Assembly: GCA_963691755.1 (NCBI GenBank)
Contig: OY829366.1
Span: 3,224,001 to 3,288,000 of the forward strand
Direction: 5' to 3'
Length of the DNA: 64,000 nt
Source of the DNA: Dinoroseobacter sp013215265
GTDB taxonomy: Bacteria; Pseudomonadota; Alphaproteobacteria; Rhodobacterales; Rhodobacteraceae
Position 1 is the stretch's first letter, and the number at the start of each line of letters is the position of its first letter. Of this stretch, positions 25,694-34,675 are shown one piece after another. The notes below the pieces were generated by a model. The model was given only the letters and a program-made list of their open reading frames with translations. It was not told where the DNA came from and did no database searches. Both the position numbers and the translations under genes were made by a program.

Positions 25694-25706
25694 CTGACGA
25701 CGGACA
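25694..25706. repeat. Right terminal inverted repeat of the insertion sequence
   Basis: CTGACGACGGACA, complementary to the left end at 24196-24208 with two mismatches. It lies 62 bases after the orfB stop. Confidence 0.85.
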
Positions 25707-25715
25707 GAGCATGAT
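25707..25715. repeat. Right copy of 9-bp direct repeat flanking the insertion sequence
   Basis: GAGCATGAT, identical and in the same orientation as 24187-24195; it follows the right terminal repeat with no gap. Confidence 0.8.
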
Positions 25716-26082
25716 GAGAATCGGCTCAATATTGATAGGGCGTCCGACGCGCGTATTTCTGAAAATTGGTTGTGAAATTCAGCGGAAGACTGACAAAACT
25801 ATAGAGGGTGACGGGATCTTGAAACGTTGAAGTTACTGGCTCACAGATCCCAGTCGCGATTGGTCACAGAACGACGTAAGTAATAGCCTTTGGCGATCTT
25901 TAAATTTTTCAGACATTTTACGTCTTAGCCTTCCACACAACACCCCAATTTCCGGGTCGTTGACTAGGCAGTACACCTTTAGCGGCAAACTTGCGTCTAT
26001 TCACTTTCAGACCAAGCCTTGCACCCCGACGCGCACCGCGTATAACGCGCCGAGTTTGCCTGCCGCCCAAAGGGACCGACCG
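25716..26082. other. Long carB upstream region, no gene seen
   Basis: About 370 bases without a recognisable gene between the insertion sequence and carB. An open frame continuous with carB extends back to 25960, but its translation does not belong to CarB. GGGATC (25813-25818) and GATCCC (25856-25861) could form a long-looped hairpin. The carB promoter and any pyrimidine-responsive control must lie here; no known riboswitch was recognised. Confidence 0.5.
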
Positions 26083-29000
26083 ATGCCAAAACGCTCCGAT
26101 ATCTCATCCATCATGATTATCGGCGCAGGGCCTATCGTGATCGGACAAGCCTGCGAATTTGACTACTCGGGCGCTCAGGCGTGTAAGGCCCTTCGCGAAG
26201 AAGGCTACCGCGTAATACTCGTCAACTCGAACCCAGCCACAATCATGACAGATCCGGGACTGGCGGATGCCACCTATATCGAACCGATCACGCCAGAAGT
26301 TGTCGCCAAGATCATCGAGAAAGAGCGTCCCGATGCGCTGCTGCCCACCATGGGCGGCCAGACAGGGCTGAACACGTCACTGGCATTGGAAGAAATGGGC
26401 GTTTTGGAAAAATTTGGTGTCGAGATGATCGGCGCCAAACGTCCTGCCATCGAAATGGCCGAAGACAGGGCGCTTTTCCGTGAGGCTATGGACAGGATCG
26501 GACTTGAAAACCCCAAGGCGACAATCGTAACCGCACCCCAGCGCGAAGACGGGTCACGCGATCTCGATGCGGGAATGGCACAAGCGCGCGCGGCACTCGA
26601 AGATATTGGGCTACCCGCGATCATCCGCCCAGCCTTCACACTCGGCGGAACCGGTGGCGGCGTCGCCTATAACCGCGATGACTATGATTATTACTGCCGC
26701 ACGGGCATGGACGCATCACCCGTAGGACAAATTCTGATCGATGAAAGCCTGCTTGGTTGGAAAGAATACGAGATGGAGGTTGTTCGCGACAAAGCTGACA
26801 ATGCTATTATCGTGTGTTCCATCGAGAATGTGGACCCGATGGGTGTGCATACTGGTGACTCGATCACTGTCGCACCAGCCCTGACGCTGACCGACAAAGA
26901 ATACCAGATTATGCGAAACGGCTCGATCGCCGTGTTGCGCGAGATTGGTGTCGAAACTGGCGGGTCTAACGTTCAATGGGCGGTCAATCCGGCAGATGGA
27001 CGTATGGTCGTGATCGAGATGAACCCACGGGTTTCAAGGTCATCGGCCTTGGCGTCTAAAGCAACGGGTTTCCCGATTGCCAAGATCGCAGCAAAGCTGG
27101 CCGTGGGCTACACACTGGACGAGCTTGATAACGACATCACCAAGGTGACGCCTGCAAGCTTTGAGCCGACCATTGACTATGTCGTCACAAAGATCCCGAA
27201 ATTTGCCTTTGAGAAGTTCCCCGGCGCGGAACCGTCCTTGTCGACGGCGATGAAATCGGTTGGCGAAGCGATGTCCATTGGGCGTACGATCCATGAGTCT
27301 ATGCAGAAAGCGCTGGCCTCAATGGAATCCGGGCTGACGGGATTTGATGAGATCGATATTCCTGGAGCACCGGATGAGGCAGCGATCATTGCAGAGTTGT
27401 CAAAACAAACGCCGGATCGTCTACGAGTAATCGCACAAGCTATGCGTCTTGGACTTTCGAATGATCGAATCCAGTCAGCAACCGCATTCGATCCATGGTT
27501 TCTCGCGCGCATTCGCGAAATTATTGATGCCGAAGCTCGGATCGCCCAAGACGGACTGCCCGTAACCGAGGATGATCTGCGCGAGTTAAAGATGATGGGG
27601 TTCACTGATGCTCGGCTCGCGACCTTGACCGGACGCGACGAAGGTCAGGTCCGTCGTGCACGTCAGCGTCTCGGCGTGAATGCTGTTTTTAAGCGGATCG
27701 ATACCTGCGGTGCAGAGTTCGAGGCACAAACGCCTTATATGTATTCCACATACGAAGCTCCAGTAATGGGCGACGTCGAGTGTGAAGCCAGACCATCTGA
27801 CCGCAAGAAGGTCGTTATCCTTGGCGGTGGCCCAAATCGGATCGGACAAGGTATCGAGTTCGATTACTGCTGTTGCCACGCTTGTTTTGCGCTCACAGAC
27901 GCAGGCTATGAGACCATTATGGTCAACTGCAACCCTGAGACCGTTTCGACCGACTACGACACGTCAGATCGCCTTTATTTCGAGCCTCTGACCCTGGAAC
28001 ATGTTCTGGAAATTCTGCGGGTTGAACAGGAGCAAGGAACCCTCCATGGCGTGATCGTGCAGTTTGGTGGACAAACGCCACTGAAACTGGCGCGTGCACT
28101 GGAAGCCGAGGGCGTTCCGATCCTTGGAACGACACCGGATGCTATTGATCTGGCCGAAGATCGCGAGCGGTTCCAGGCATTGGTGAATGAGCTGGGGCTA
28201 AAACAGCCAAGGAATGGGATCGCATCAACCGATGCAGAAGCCCTTGCCATCGCAGAGGAAATTGGATTTCCGCTGGTGATCCGCCCATCATATGTTCTCG
28301 GTGGTCGCGCAATGGAAATCGTGCGCGATATGGCTCAGCTGGAACGCTATATCCGCGACGCGGTTGTCGTATCCGGTGACAGCCCGGTGCTGCTCGACAG
28401 TTACCTTTCGGGTGCCGTTGAGGTCGATGTAGACGCGCTGTGCGATGGCGAGAACTTGCATGTCTCCGGCATCATGCAACATATTGAGGAAGCAGGTGTT
28501 CATTCCGGTGACAGTGCGTGTTCCCTGCCGCCACACAGCTTACCCGACAACATTGTTGCCGAGCTTGAGCGACAAGCGCATTTGCTCGCCAAGGCGCTGA
28601 AGGTTGTTGGCCTTATGAACGTCCAGTTCGCCGTAAAGGATGGAGAGGTCTACCTAATTGAGGTGAACCCACGCGCCTCTCGGACGGTACCTTTCGTGGC
28701 CAAAGCGACCGACTCTGCAATAGCATCTATTGCTGCGCGCTTAATGGCCGGGGAGCCACTGTCAAACTTCCCACTGCGCGACCCCTATCCACCTGCGGAC
28801 GATCCAATGGAAGTGCTGCCGTTGGGCAACCCATTCACACTCGCGGATCCAAAGACCCCATGGTTTAGCGTGAAAGAGGCTGTTTTGCCTTTCGCGCGCT
28901 TCCCCGGCGTAGACACGCTTTTGGGTCCTGAAATGCGCTCCACCGGTGAGGTGATGGGGTGGGATCGATCCTTTGCGCGGGCCTTCCTGAAGGCCCAGAT

Positions 29001-29415
29001 GGGGGCGGGAACCGTCCTGCCCAGCTCTGGCACAGTGTTTATCTCCATCAAAGAAGACGACAAGACGGATGTGCTGGTCGAAACAGGTAAAATATTGAAT
29101 ACGCAGGGCTTTAAGTTTCTAGCGACACGCGGAACCGCAGCTTTCCTCGAGACGCATGGCATCACTTGCGAGGTGGTCAACAAAGTGTATGAGGGGCGCC
29201 CGCATATTGTCGACCGCCTGAAAGACGGTGACGTAACGCTGGTTCTGAACACCACCGAAGGCGCACAAGCTGTGGAAGACAGCCGATCAATGCGGACAGT
29301 CGCTTTGATGGACCGGATCCCATATTTCACGACGCTTGCAGCAAGCCATGCTGCAGCTCAGGCCATCGAAGCACGCGAAGGCGGCGATGTAGATGTGCGC
29401 AGCTTGCAAGGCTAG
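26083..29415 (+). CDS. carB: Carbamoyl-phosphate synthase large subunit
   Basis: Makes carbamoyl phosphate from bicarbonate, ATP and ammonia channelled from CarA, feeding arginine and pyrimidine synthesis. The 1110 residues hold two homologous ATP-grasp halves (SIMIIGAGPIVIGQACEFDY near residue 10, KVVILGGGPNRIGQGIEFDY near 569), an oligomerisation domain between them, and a C-terminal MGS-like regulatory domain (about 970-1095). The start at 26083 gives MPKRSDISSIMIIG, the canonical N-terminus. The length is slightly above the 1073 of E. coli, as usual in alphaproteobacteria. carA is not in the window. Confidence 0.97.
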   Translation: MPKRSDISSIMIIGAGPIVIGQACEFDYSGAQACKALREEGYRVILVNSNPATIMTDPGLADATYIEPITPEVVAKIIEKERPDALLPTMGGQTGLNTSLALEEMGVLEKFGVEMIGAKRPAIEMAEDRALFREAMDRIGLENPKATIVTAPQREDGSRDLDAGMAQARAALEDIGLPAIIRPAFTLGGTGGGVAYNRDDYDYYCRTGMDASPVGQILIDESLLGWKEYEMEVVRDKADNAIIVCSIENVDPMGVHTGDSITVAPALTLTDKEYQIMRNGSIAVLREIGVETGGSNVQWAVNPADGRMVVIEMNPRVSRSSALASKATGFPIAKIAAKLAVGYTLDELDNDITKVTPASFEPTIDYVVTKIPKFAFEKFPGAEPSLSTAMKSVGEAMSIGRTIHESMQKALASMESGLTGFDEIDIPGAPDEAAIIAELSKQTPDRLRVIAQAMRLGLSNDRIQSATAFDPWFLARIREIIDAEARIAQDGLPVTEDDLRELKMMGFTDARLATLTGRDEGQVRRARQRLGVNAVFKRIDTCGAEFEAQTPYMYSTYEAPVMGDVECEARPSDRKKVVILGGGPNRIGQGIEFDYCCCHACFALTDAGYETIMVNCNPETVSTDYDTSDRLYFEPLTLEHVLEILRVEQEQGTLHGVIVQFGGQTPLKLARALEAEGVPILGTTPDAIDLAEDRERFQALVNELGLKQPRNGIASTDAEALAIAEEIGFPLVIRPSYVLGGRAMEIVRDMAQLERYIRDAVVVSGDSPVLLDSYLSGAVEVDVDALCDGENLHVSGIMQHIEEAGVHSGDSACSLPPHSLPDNIVAELERQAHLLAKALKVVGLMNVQFAVKDGEVYLIEVNPRASRTVPFVAKATDSAIASIAARLMAGEPLSNFPLRDPYPPADDPMEVLPLGNPFTLADPKTPWFSVKEAVLPFARFPGVDTLLGPEMRSTGEVMGWDRSFARAFLKAQMGAGTVLPSSGTVFISIKEDDKTDVLVETGKILNTQGFKFLATRGTAAFLETHGITCEVVNKVYEGRPHIVDRLKDGDVTLVLNTTEGAQAVEDSRSMRTVALMDRIPYFTTLAASHAAAQAIEAREGGDVDVRSLQG

Positions 29416-29601
29416 GTCTTTCTCTGCGAGACCGTTTCTCTGATCTAGGAGCAATTTGAAATAGAACGCCCGATTAGAGCGTTTGTTCTTGTTTCCAACG
29501 GAAATCGATAACCGAACGCCACCACACCGCCCCGGTACCGTCATATTCGCGCCACGCTGATAACCGAGTGGTAAGCCTCGAAGGATTACGGGTGGCTTGG
29601 T

Positions 29602-30438
29602 ATGGATCAATACGTCAACCTCATACTTAATCAGTATCTGCTCCCGTTCCGGGAGCAACTACAGAGCCTTTCTGCGGAAGGCTGGGCCATCGTTGCTGCG
29701 ATCTTTTTTGGCACCGTGATCATGATGCGATGTCTGCGCATGGTTCGTCGAGCCAATGCCGCAGTAGCAACAGAATATGTCGCCGAAGAACGTGCAAAAC
29801 CCGCGTTAACCCCAAAACGCCCCAAACGTGTCACGCGCCAGTCGATGCGGGAAATGCCGACCAATGAAACTTACGACGACGGCCATCACCATGCCTCGCA
29901 GGCACCTCGCCCGGCTCCTGTGCGAAATGCTGCGCAACCTCGTCCCGCGCCAGAGCCTACGGAAAAATACCAAAGTCCACGGGCCACTGGCAAAACAAGC
30001 CTTACCCCGGTCGAAATCGCAGATGCGTTGAATTCAGTGCAGTTTGATGGTGTGTCGCTTATGAAATGGCAAGAATATTGTCTGTTGCGCGATATCGAAG
30101 GGCTACTCCACCGACTTGGAAGCGGACACCGACTGTTTTGCCATGTCGCACTTCGCGAGTTTTTTGAGCCTTCCAGTGATAAGCATTCGGCTGCTTTGCG
30201 TAACGCAGTGGAAAACGCAATCGGACCTTACAGGGCCGATTTCTTAATCATTGATCGCCATGGATATCCCGCACTGGGCATTGGGTTTGGCGAAACCGAC
30301 CCGGTTGTCAGAACTGTATTTGTGCAAGCGCAGTTGCCCTGTCTGACGGTAGAGGCCGACTATGATTGGGCGGAATTGGAACTAGAACTTGTTGACATGT
30401 TGGCGGTGACTCCACGGCAAATGCGTAAAACAGCGTAG
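29602..30438 (+). CDS. Membrane-anchored protein with DUF2726-like nuclease-fold domain
   Basis: A 278-residue protein: one N-terminal membrane helix (about 27-46), a Pro/Arg/His-rich linker (50-130), then a domain starting LTPVEIADAL (134-143) that follows the DUF2726 pattern (an N-terminal helix, ALREFFEPSSDKHSAALRNA, then a PD-(D/E)xK-like strand). ADFLIIDRHGYPALGIGFGE (212-231) keeps the first Asp (Asp213) but, by eye, lacks the acidic E-x-D/K residues expected in the next strand (GIGFG instead of A-I-E-x-x-G). It is 118 bases upstream of the DUF4041/GIY-YIG gene, on the same strand and with the same anchored layout, so the two probably work together. Function is unknown. Confidence 0.7.
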   Translation: MDQYVNLILNQYLLPFREQLQSLSAEGWAIVAAIFFGTVIMMRCLRMVRRANAAVATEYVAEERAKPALTPKRPKRVTRQSMREMPTNETYDDGHHHASQAPRPAPVRNAAQPRPAPEPTEKYQSPRATGKTSLTPVEIADALNSVQFDGVSLMKWQEYCLLRDIEGLLHRLGSGHRLFCHVALREFFEPSSDKHSAALRNAVENAIGPYRADFLIIDRHGYPALGIGFGETDPVVRTVFVQAQLPCLTVEADYDWAELELELVDMLAVTPRQMRKTA

Positions 30439-30556
30439 AGTCGGATACGCAACGTCCATGCATGTTTTTTAACGGTAGCTTGTGACGCGGTTGATTTTGG
30501 GAACGTTGTTCGGTCTCGTGACCAGCAAAAGAACATAAATAAGGTGGCAGTCTCCA

Positions 30557-31981
30557 ATGGACTTCTCGATTATAAGTAGTTTCGTTCAGGCCTTACCGGC
30601 GAGTTTTCAGAAATTGCCGGCATCGTTTCAAGACTTGGCGGCGCGCGACCCTCAAGGACTGCTGTATGGTGCAGCCGGACTGCTTTCCGCAGTTTTACTG
30701 CTTCTTTACGTGGTGCGTGGCCGACGTAGCCGTGATGGAAAACCACTAGAGCAGAACACAAAGACCAGTCACATGGACCGTCGTACGGCTACAAGTCAAA
30801 CACAGGCCGATACCAAGGCGAGGATCGCTTCCCCCGCTGATGGCGCTTCAGAACTGCAGAAGAAACCTCAGCCCGCACCTACACAACACGTAGGACAATC
30901 GCGAAGGGCACCGTTGATGCTGGCCAGCACCAATGACATCGTTTCAAGTGAAACACGGGCGCTGGACCTGTCTGATTTCGGTGTTTACGCCCCGCATTTT
31001 GATTTCAACGACAGCGATGCATTTAAAATGGCCATAAAGGAAGTTCGTGAGGCGCAGAATAAAGTCGCATCCGACGAAGGCATTACAATCGCTGATCCGG
31101 AGGCGACAGTGCAAGAACCCGCCAATATCGCGCTCGATCGCCTTGCCGCGAGGGCATACAGAGCGGATTGCGATGCCGCCATCGCAACGGTCACCTGGAA
31201 TACGATCGAGCAAAGAGAAGAACGCCTTTCCAAGACACAAGCCTCCATCGACGCAATGCTTCTCAGCGCAGGGCGCATTATCAATCCTGCATTCGCCACG
31301 TTGAAGCTGAAAGAGCTGCGGCTCACACATGAACAGCGCGAGAAACTGAAAGAAGAGAAGGAAACTCGTGCGGAACTCGCGCGGTTGAAAAAAGAAGAAG
31401 CCCTTCTGACAAAGGACGCGACACTCGCTGAAAAGGAAGAAGTCCGTTTGCAACAAGCTGTCGCCAAGGCAAATCAGGCGGCCCAAAAAGCAACGGGCGA
31501 GGAAGCGTTTGAGCTGGAAGCCCGCGCTGGTGAGCTGACACGCGAACTGGAGACTGCGCATCACAAGGCCGAACGAGCGCGAGACATGGTTCAACAGTCC
31601 AACGCCGGATACTTGTATGTTATTTCAAATGTCGGGGCTTTTGGAGAAGGCGTTTTCAAAATTGGAATTTTGCGCCGCCCGGACCCAGATGCGTATATTG
31701 AAGACCTTGGGCAGGAAAGTGTCCCCTTCCCCTATGACACCCACGCAACGATATATTCAGATGATGCCGCGTCGTTGTGCGACACCGTCTACGCCGCGCT
31801 TGACGATAAACGCATGAATCGCACAGGTCGCCACAACGGGTTCTTCACAGCCACTCTCGACGACATCACAACTGAATTGACGCGTCTGGTTCCGGACGCT
31901 GAAATCTCGAGTAGCGCTGAGGCCCAAGGATATCATCAGACCCTGGCGCAGCTTCGCCAAAACGAAAGTGGCGCGGCTTGA
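30557..31981 (+). CDS. Membrane-anchored DUF4041 and GIY-YIG (T5orf172) domain protein
   Basis: A 474-residue protein. After a short N-terminus comes a membrane helix (35-53), a polar linker, a DUF4041-like region from about 137 (FGVYAPHFDFNDSDAFKMAI), a long charged coiled coil (about 255-345), and a C-terminal T5orf172/Mug113 GIY-YIG domain (351-440) with GYLYVISNVG, VFKIG and VPFPYDTHATIYSDDA. The expected catalytic Arg (in DRVxELG of relatives) is Tyr380, the Glu of the next helix is Cys408, and the R-K-E-F-F end is RHNGFF, so nuclease activity may be lost. Relatives occur in phage and mobile DNA. The partner gene lies directly upstream. Confidence 0.8.
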   Translation: MDFSIISSFVQALPASFQKLPASFQDLAARDPQGLLYGAAGLLSAVLLLLYVVRGRRSRDGKPLEQNTKTSHMDRRTATSQTQADTKARIASPADGASELQKKPQPAPTQHVGQSRRAPLMLASTNDIVSSETRALDLSDFGVYAPHFDFNDSDAFKMAIKEVREAQNKVASDEGITIADPEATVQEPANIALDRLAARAYRADCDAAIATVTWNTIEQREERLSKTQASIDAMLLSAGRIINPAFATLKLKELRLTHEQREKLKEEKETRAELARLKKEEALLTKDATLAEKEEVRLQQAVAKANQAAQKATGEEAFELEARAGELTRELETAHHKAERARDMVQQSNAGYLYVISNVGAFGEGVFKIGILRRPDPDAYIEDLGQESVPFPYDTHATIYSDDAASLCDTVYAALDDKRMNRTGRHNGFFTATLDDITTELTRLVPDAEISSSAEAQGYHQTLAQLRQNESGAA

Positions 31982-32066
31982 AAAAGCAGGGATATAGCGA
32001 TTTGAGGCTCATGCATGACCCATTCCCTGTATGGGCGCGGTCAGGTTCACATCTCTGAAAACGCTC

Positions 32067-32534
32067 TTATCCGTCTGCGCGCCCATGGTCGGTTTCGAGG
32101 TTAAGTTTCATCTCGAGCAGAACCTGTTGAATGGCAACCGTTTCGCGAAGCAGACGCTTTGCTTCGTTGATTGAAATAACGCCATCCTCGATCGATTGGT
32201 TGTATTCAGCCATGAGCGTCGCGAACCGCTGTGAAAGCTTAATCACATCCGCATTCACACCCCCCGAACGTGTATTGCGACGTTGCGTATCATAACTCAG
32301 TGTGACCCCGCGAAGCTCCGCAAGAGCCGTGGTCACATGAGGAAAACGCGCCGCTTCCTCCAGCGCGGCGACTGTATCGACCGGCATGAACCGGTCGGCA
32401 TGCTCCGGGTGATCTGAGTAATATCGCCCAAGTGTCGCTTTCGATTTTCCCGATATCTCTGCCGCGGCTTCCACACCAACGTCTTTGACCAAAGCTTCGG
32501 TGTGCTTTTTCAAATAACTTCTGGGATCTGCCAC
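32067..32534 (-). CDS. Putative helix-turn-helix regulatory protein, phage-CII-like
   Basis: A 155-residue soluble protein starting with an HTH-like part (LKKHTEALVKDVGVEAAAEI and SGKSKATLGRYYSDHPEHAD), similar in layout to phage CII-type regulators but conserved in many roseobacter chromosomes as I remember them. The C-terminal half is a helical segment (DVIKLSQRFATLMAEYNQSI). I choose the GTG at 32534, which follows a GAAGGCAGG element; an ATG at 32585 would add 17 residues without similarity. It is convergent to the DUF4041 gene. The target is unknown. Confidence 0.65.
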   Translation of the reverse strand: MADPRSYLKKHTEALVKDVGVEAAAEISGKSKATLGRYYSDHPEHADRFMPVDTVAALEEAARFPHVTTALAELRGVTLSYDTQRRNTRSGGVNADVIKLSQRFATLMAEYNQSIEDGVISINEAKRLLRETVAIQQVLLEMKLNLETDHGRADG

Positions 32535-32776
32535 TGGAACCTGCCTTCTTTCCCAAACCGGGGCGCGCTGAATGCCCACACCCAACTCTGCACGAACTCT
32601 GCGAAAAAAATCCGATCAGGACCAGTCTCTGATGATCACTACCTGCAAGCAAACGCCTTTGAAGACCAGTACCCCCCTGCCGACGGCAATACAGGCAAGT
32701 TTCCATCCACAACTAAGGTTCCCGCGATCTACGCTCGCGTCTTGCCCTTCCCGGTCTCACCGCGCTAGGCAAAGCC

Positions 32777-33370
32777 ATGGCAAAGCTCTACTTCCACTAC
32801 TCTACGATGAATGCAGGGAAATCTACGATCCTGCTGCAAGCCTCTCACAACTATATCGAGCGCGGTATGCAGACATACCTGCTGACGGCGCAATTTGATG
32901 ACCGTGCGGGACAAGGACGCATTGGAAGCCGGATCGGAATTGGCGCAGACGCCGATCTGTTCAACCCGAACACAGATCTCTTTGCAAGAATTTCAGAACG
33001 ACGCGCCGCTGGACCTTGCGCGTGCGTCTTCATCGATGAAGCACAGTTCCTGACAAAGGAGCAAGTTTGGCAATTGGCGCGCGCTGTGGATGATCAGCGC
33101 ATTCCCGTAATGTGCTACGGCTTACGCGTAGATTTCAGGGGCGAGTTGTTTCCCGGATCAGCTGCATTACTCGCGCTGGCAGACGAAATGCGTGAGGTTC
33201 GAACAATCTGCCATTGCGGGAAGAAGGCGAGCATGGTTGTACGTCAGGACGCAGAAGGCAACGTTCTAAAAGACGGGGCTCAGGTTCAGATCGGTGGAAA
33301 TGAAACCTATGTTTCTCTGTGTCGGCGGCATTGGCGTCAGGCGATTGGCGATCTACCTGAAGATGCTTAG
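32777..33370 (+). CDS. tdk: Thymidine kinase
   Basis: Phosphorylates thymidine to dTMP in the salvage pathway. The 197-residue type II enzyme shows the Walker A loop STMNAGKST (9-17), the Walker B/DEAQFL element (about 88-93), the lasso region, and zinc-binding cysteines in ICHCGKKA and LCRRHW. The length is near the usual 190-205. The gene overlaps the following small gene by eight bases. Confidence 0.96.
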   Translation: MAKLYFHYSTMNAGKSTILLQASHNYIERGMQTYLLTAQFDDRAGQGRIGSRIGIGADADLFNPNTDLFARISERRAAGPCACVFIDEAQFLTKEQVWQLARAVDDQRIPVMCYGLRVDFRGELFPGSAALLALADEMREVRTICHCGKKASMVVRQDAEGNVLKDGAQVQIGGNETYVSLCRRHWRQAIGDLPEDA

Positions 33371-33725
33371 AGCGTTGCCTTGGGTTTTGCTGCTGGGCAG
33401 CTTGGTATGGATCGGCAATCTGTCCCTAAGCCTTTGGGATACCCGCGGTGTTCTGGAAGCCAATCGCGCCACTCACAAATTTTTTGTCGAAGTGGCCCGA
33501 ACGAGTTGCGCGACTGCAGAAGATATGCGGGCCGCTGCCCATCTGCGCGAATGGCCTATTACAGAGGACGCTCCCGATTGGTGCGTGGCAACTGAAAAGC
33601 CTGTTCAGCGGTGGCTGCGCTTCGAACCATCACCGCCCTTGCCAATGGCAAAAGACAACGGGATGTATATGGCGTTTGATACCGAGGGTTGCTGGATTGC
33701 CTGGCAACCCGGCACCAACTGCTAA
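33363..33725 (+). CDS. Small membrane-anchored protein, unknown function
   Basis: A 120-residue protein with an N-terminal hydrophobic segment (LPWVLLLGSLVWIGNLSLSL, about 4-23) that serves as anchor or uncleaved signal. The outside part contains four Cys (SCATAED, DWCVA, EGCWIA and the C-terminal Cys) likely to form disulfides. The ATG at 33363 lies inside the tdk stop region and indicates coupling. An upstream ATG at 33294 in the same frame would lie deep inside tdk. No family was recognised. Confidence 0.65.
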   Translation: MLRALPWVLLLGSLVWIGNLSLSLWDTRGVLEANRATHKFFVEVARTSCATAEDMRAAAHLREWPITEDAPDWCVATEKPVQRWLRFEPSPPLPMAKDNGMYMAFDTEGCWIAWQPGTNC

Positions 33726-34675
33726 ACGAGGTTAGGAAGCTCTTTCCCTGCTGCTAAGGCAATGCAATTGTCGAGCGCCATTTGACCCATAGCTTCCCGT
33801 ACTTCCAAGGCAGCTGTTCCCAAATGCGGCAAGAGAACCACGTTTTCCATTGCAATCAATGCGTCCGGAACCTGCGGCTCAAACTCATAAACATCCAGTC
33901 CCGCACCGGCCAAGGTTTTAGCTTGTAGCGCAGAGATAAGGGCAGCCTCATCAATCACGTCTCCGCGTGAAATATTAACAAGGATCGCATGAGATTGCAT
34001 CGCACCAATAACCTCAGCGTTGATAATGTGGTGTGTATCAACGCCGCCAGGAACGGCTACGATCACAACGTCAGACTGCTGCATGACATCGTTCAGGCCT
34101 TCAAGCTGCTGCGCCGGTACATCAATCGTTTTCTGGCTTCGGTTGAAATAGACGACATCCATCCCAAACCCGAAATGGCACCGCCGCGCTATGGCTTGAC
34201 CAATACGACCCATACCGACAATGCCGACCGTTTTGCCCGACACATGCAAGCCGAGCATCTGGATGGGATGCCATCCCTGCCACTTGCCGGCCCGCACCAA
34301 ACGCTCACCTTCAGATGCGCGGCGTGCCGTAGAAAGCATCAGTGTCATAGCTATATCGGCGGTTGCATCGGTGACAGCACCCGGAGTGTTGGTGACCGCT
34401 ACCCCTGCGTTTACGGCTGCTTTCGCATCAATGTGATTGTAACCTACCCCAAAATTGGCGAGCAATTTGCACCGAATTTGCCCTGCCTCACTGAAGGCCT
34501 CTGCAGAGAACGCATCTCCCAATGTTGGAAGGATGATATCCTGCTCGCGCAAAGCCCTGACACATTCGTCGTGGGTCATGGGTTGTGTCGTTGGCCGCAA
34601 CGTAACGTCGAAAAGACCGCGTGCCTGCGCCATAACGCTTTCAGGGATTGCCCGAGAAATAAGAAGCTTGGTCAA
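33722..34675 (-). CDS. D-isomer-specific 2-hydroxyacid dehydrogenase (glyoxylate/hydroxypyruvate reductase type)
   Basis: A 317-residue NAD(P)-dependent oxidoreductase. It shows GVGYNHID (substrate loop), the Rossmann motif GIVGMGRIGQAIARRC (about 150-165), and the catalytic Arg (NISRGDVIDE), Glu (DVYEFEPQVP) and His (LLPHLGTA). It is closest in style to GhrB-like glyoxylate/hydroxypyruvate reductases and not to phosphoglycerate dehydrogenase, since the C-terminal ACT domain is missing. ATGA-type overlaps join it to csaA and proC, in the order proC-csaA-this gene. Confidence 0.9.
   Translation of the reverse strand: MTKLLISRAIPESVMAQARGLFDVTLRPTTQPMTHDECVRALREQDIILPTLGDAFSAEAFSEAGQIRCKLLANFGVGYNHIDAKAAVNAGVAVTNTPGAVTDATADIAMTLMLSTARRASEGERLVRAGKWQGWHPIQMLGLHVSGKTVGIVGMGRIGQAIARRCHFGFGMDVVYFNRSQKTIDVPAQQLEGLNDVMQQSDVVIVAVPGGVDTHHIINAEVIGAMQSHAILVNISRGDVIDEAALISALQAKTLAGAGLDVYEFEPQVPDALIAMENVVLLPHLGTAALEVREAMGQMALDNCIALAAGKELPNLV

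Larger units (their letters stand above)
24196..25706 (+). mobile_element. Complete IS3-family insertion sequence, 1511 bp
   Basis: The element begins TGTCTGGCGTCAG (24196-24208) and ends CTGACGACGGACA (25694-25706), terminal inverted repeats matching at 11 of 13 positions and starting TG/ending CA as IS3 elements do. Internal similarity continues between the ends (CCGGA, AACGGAGG, TGGTTC). It encodes orfA and orfB overlapping by ATGA. Both genes are intact and all three catalytic acids are present, so it may be active. Exact 9-bp direct repeats on both sides indicate a fairly recent insertion. Confidence 0.92.

Noticed and set aside
25435..25697. Open frames over the right end of the insertion sequence
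   Set aside because: They overlap orfB or run across the terminal repeat and have no transposase features.
25813..25861. GGGATC/GATCCC as a carB riboswitch or attenuator
   Set aside because: Six-base stem with a 37-base loop, no T tract and no known motif.
30944..31594. A 216-codon minus-strand open frame rich in Phe, Cys and Leu
   Set aside because: Antisense to the coiled-coil section of the DUF4041 gene; the hydrophobic look comes from reading Glu/Lys codons backwards.
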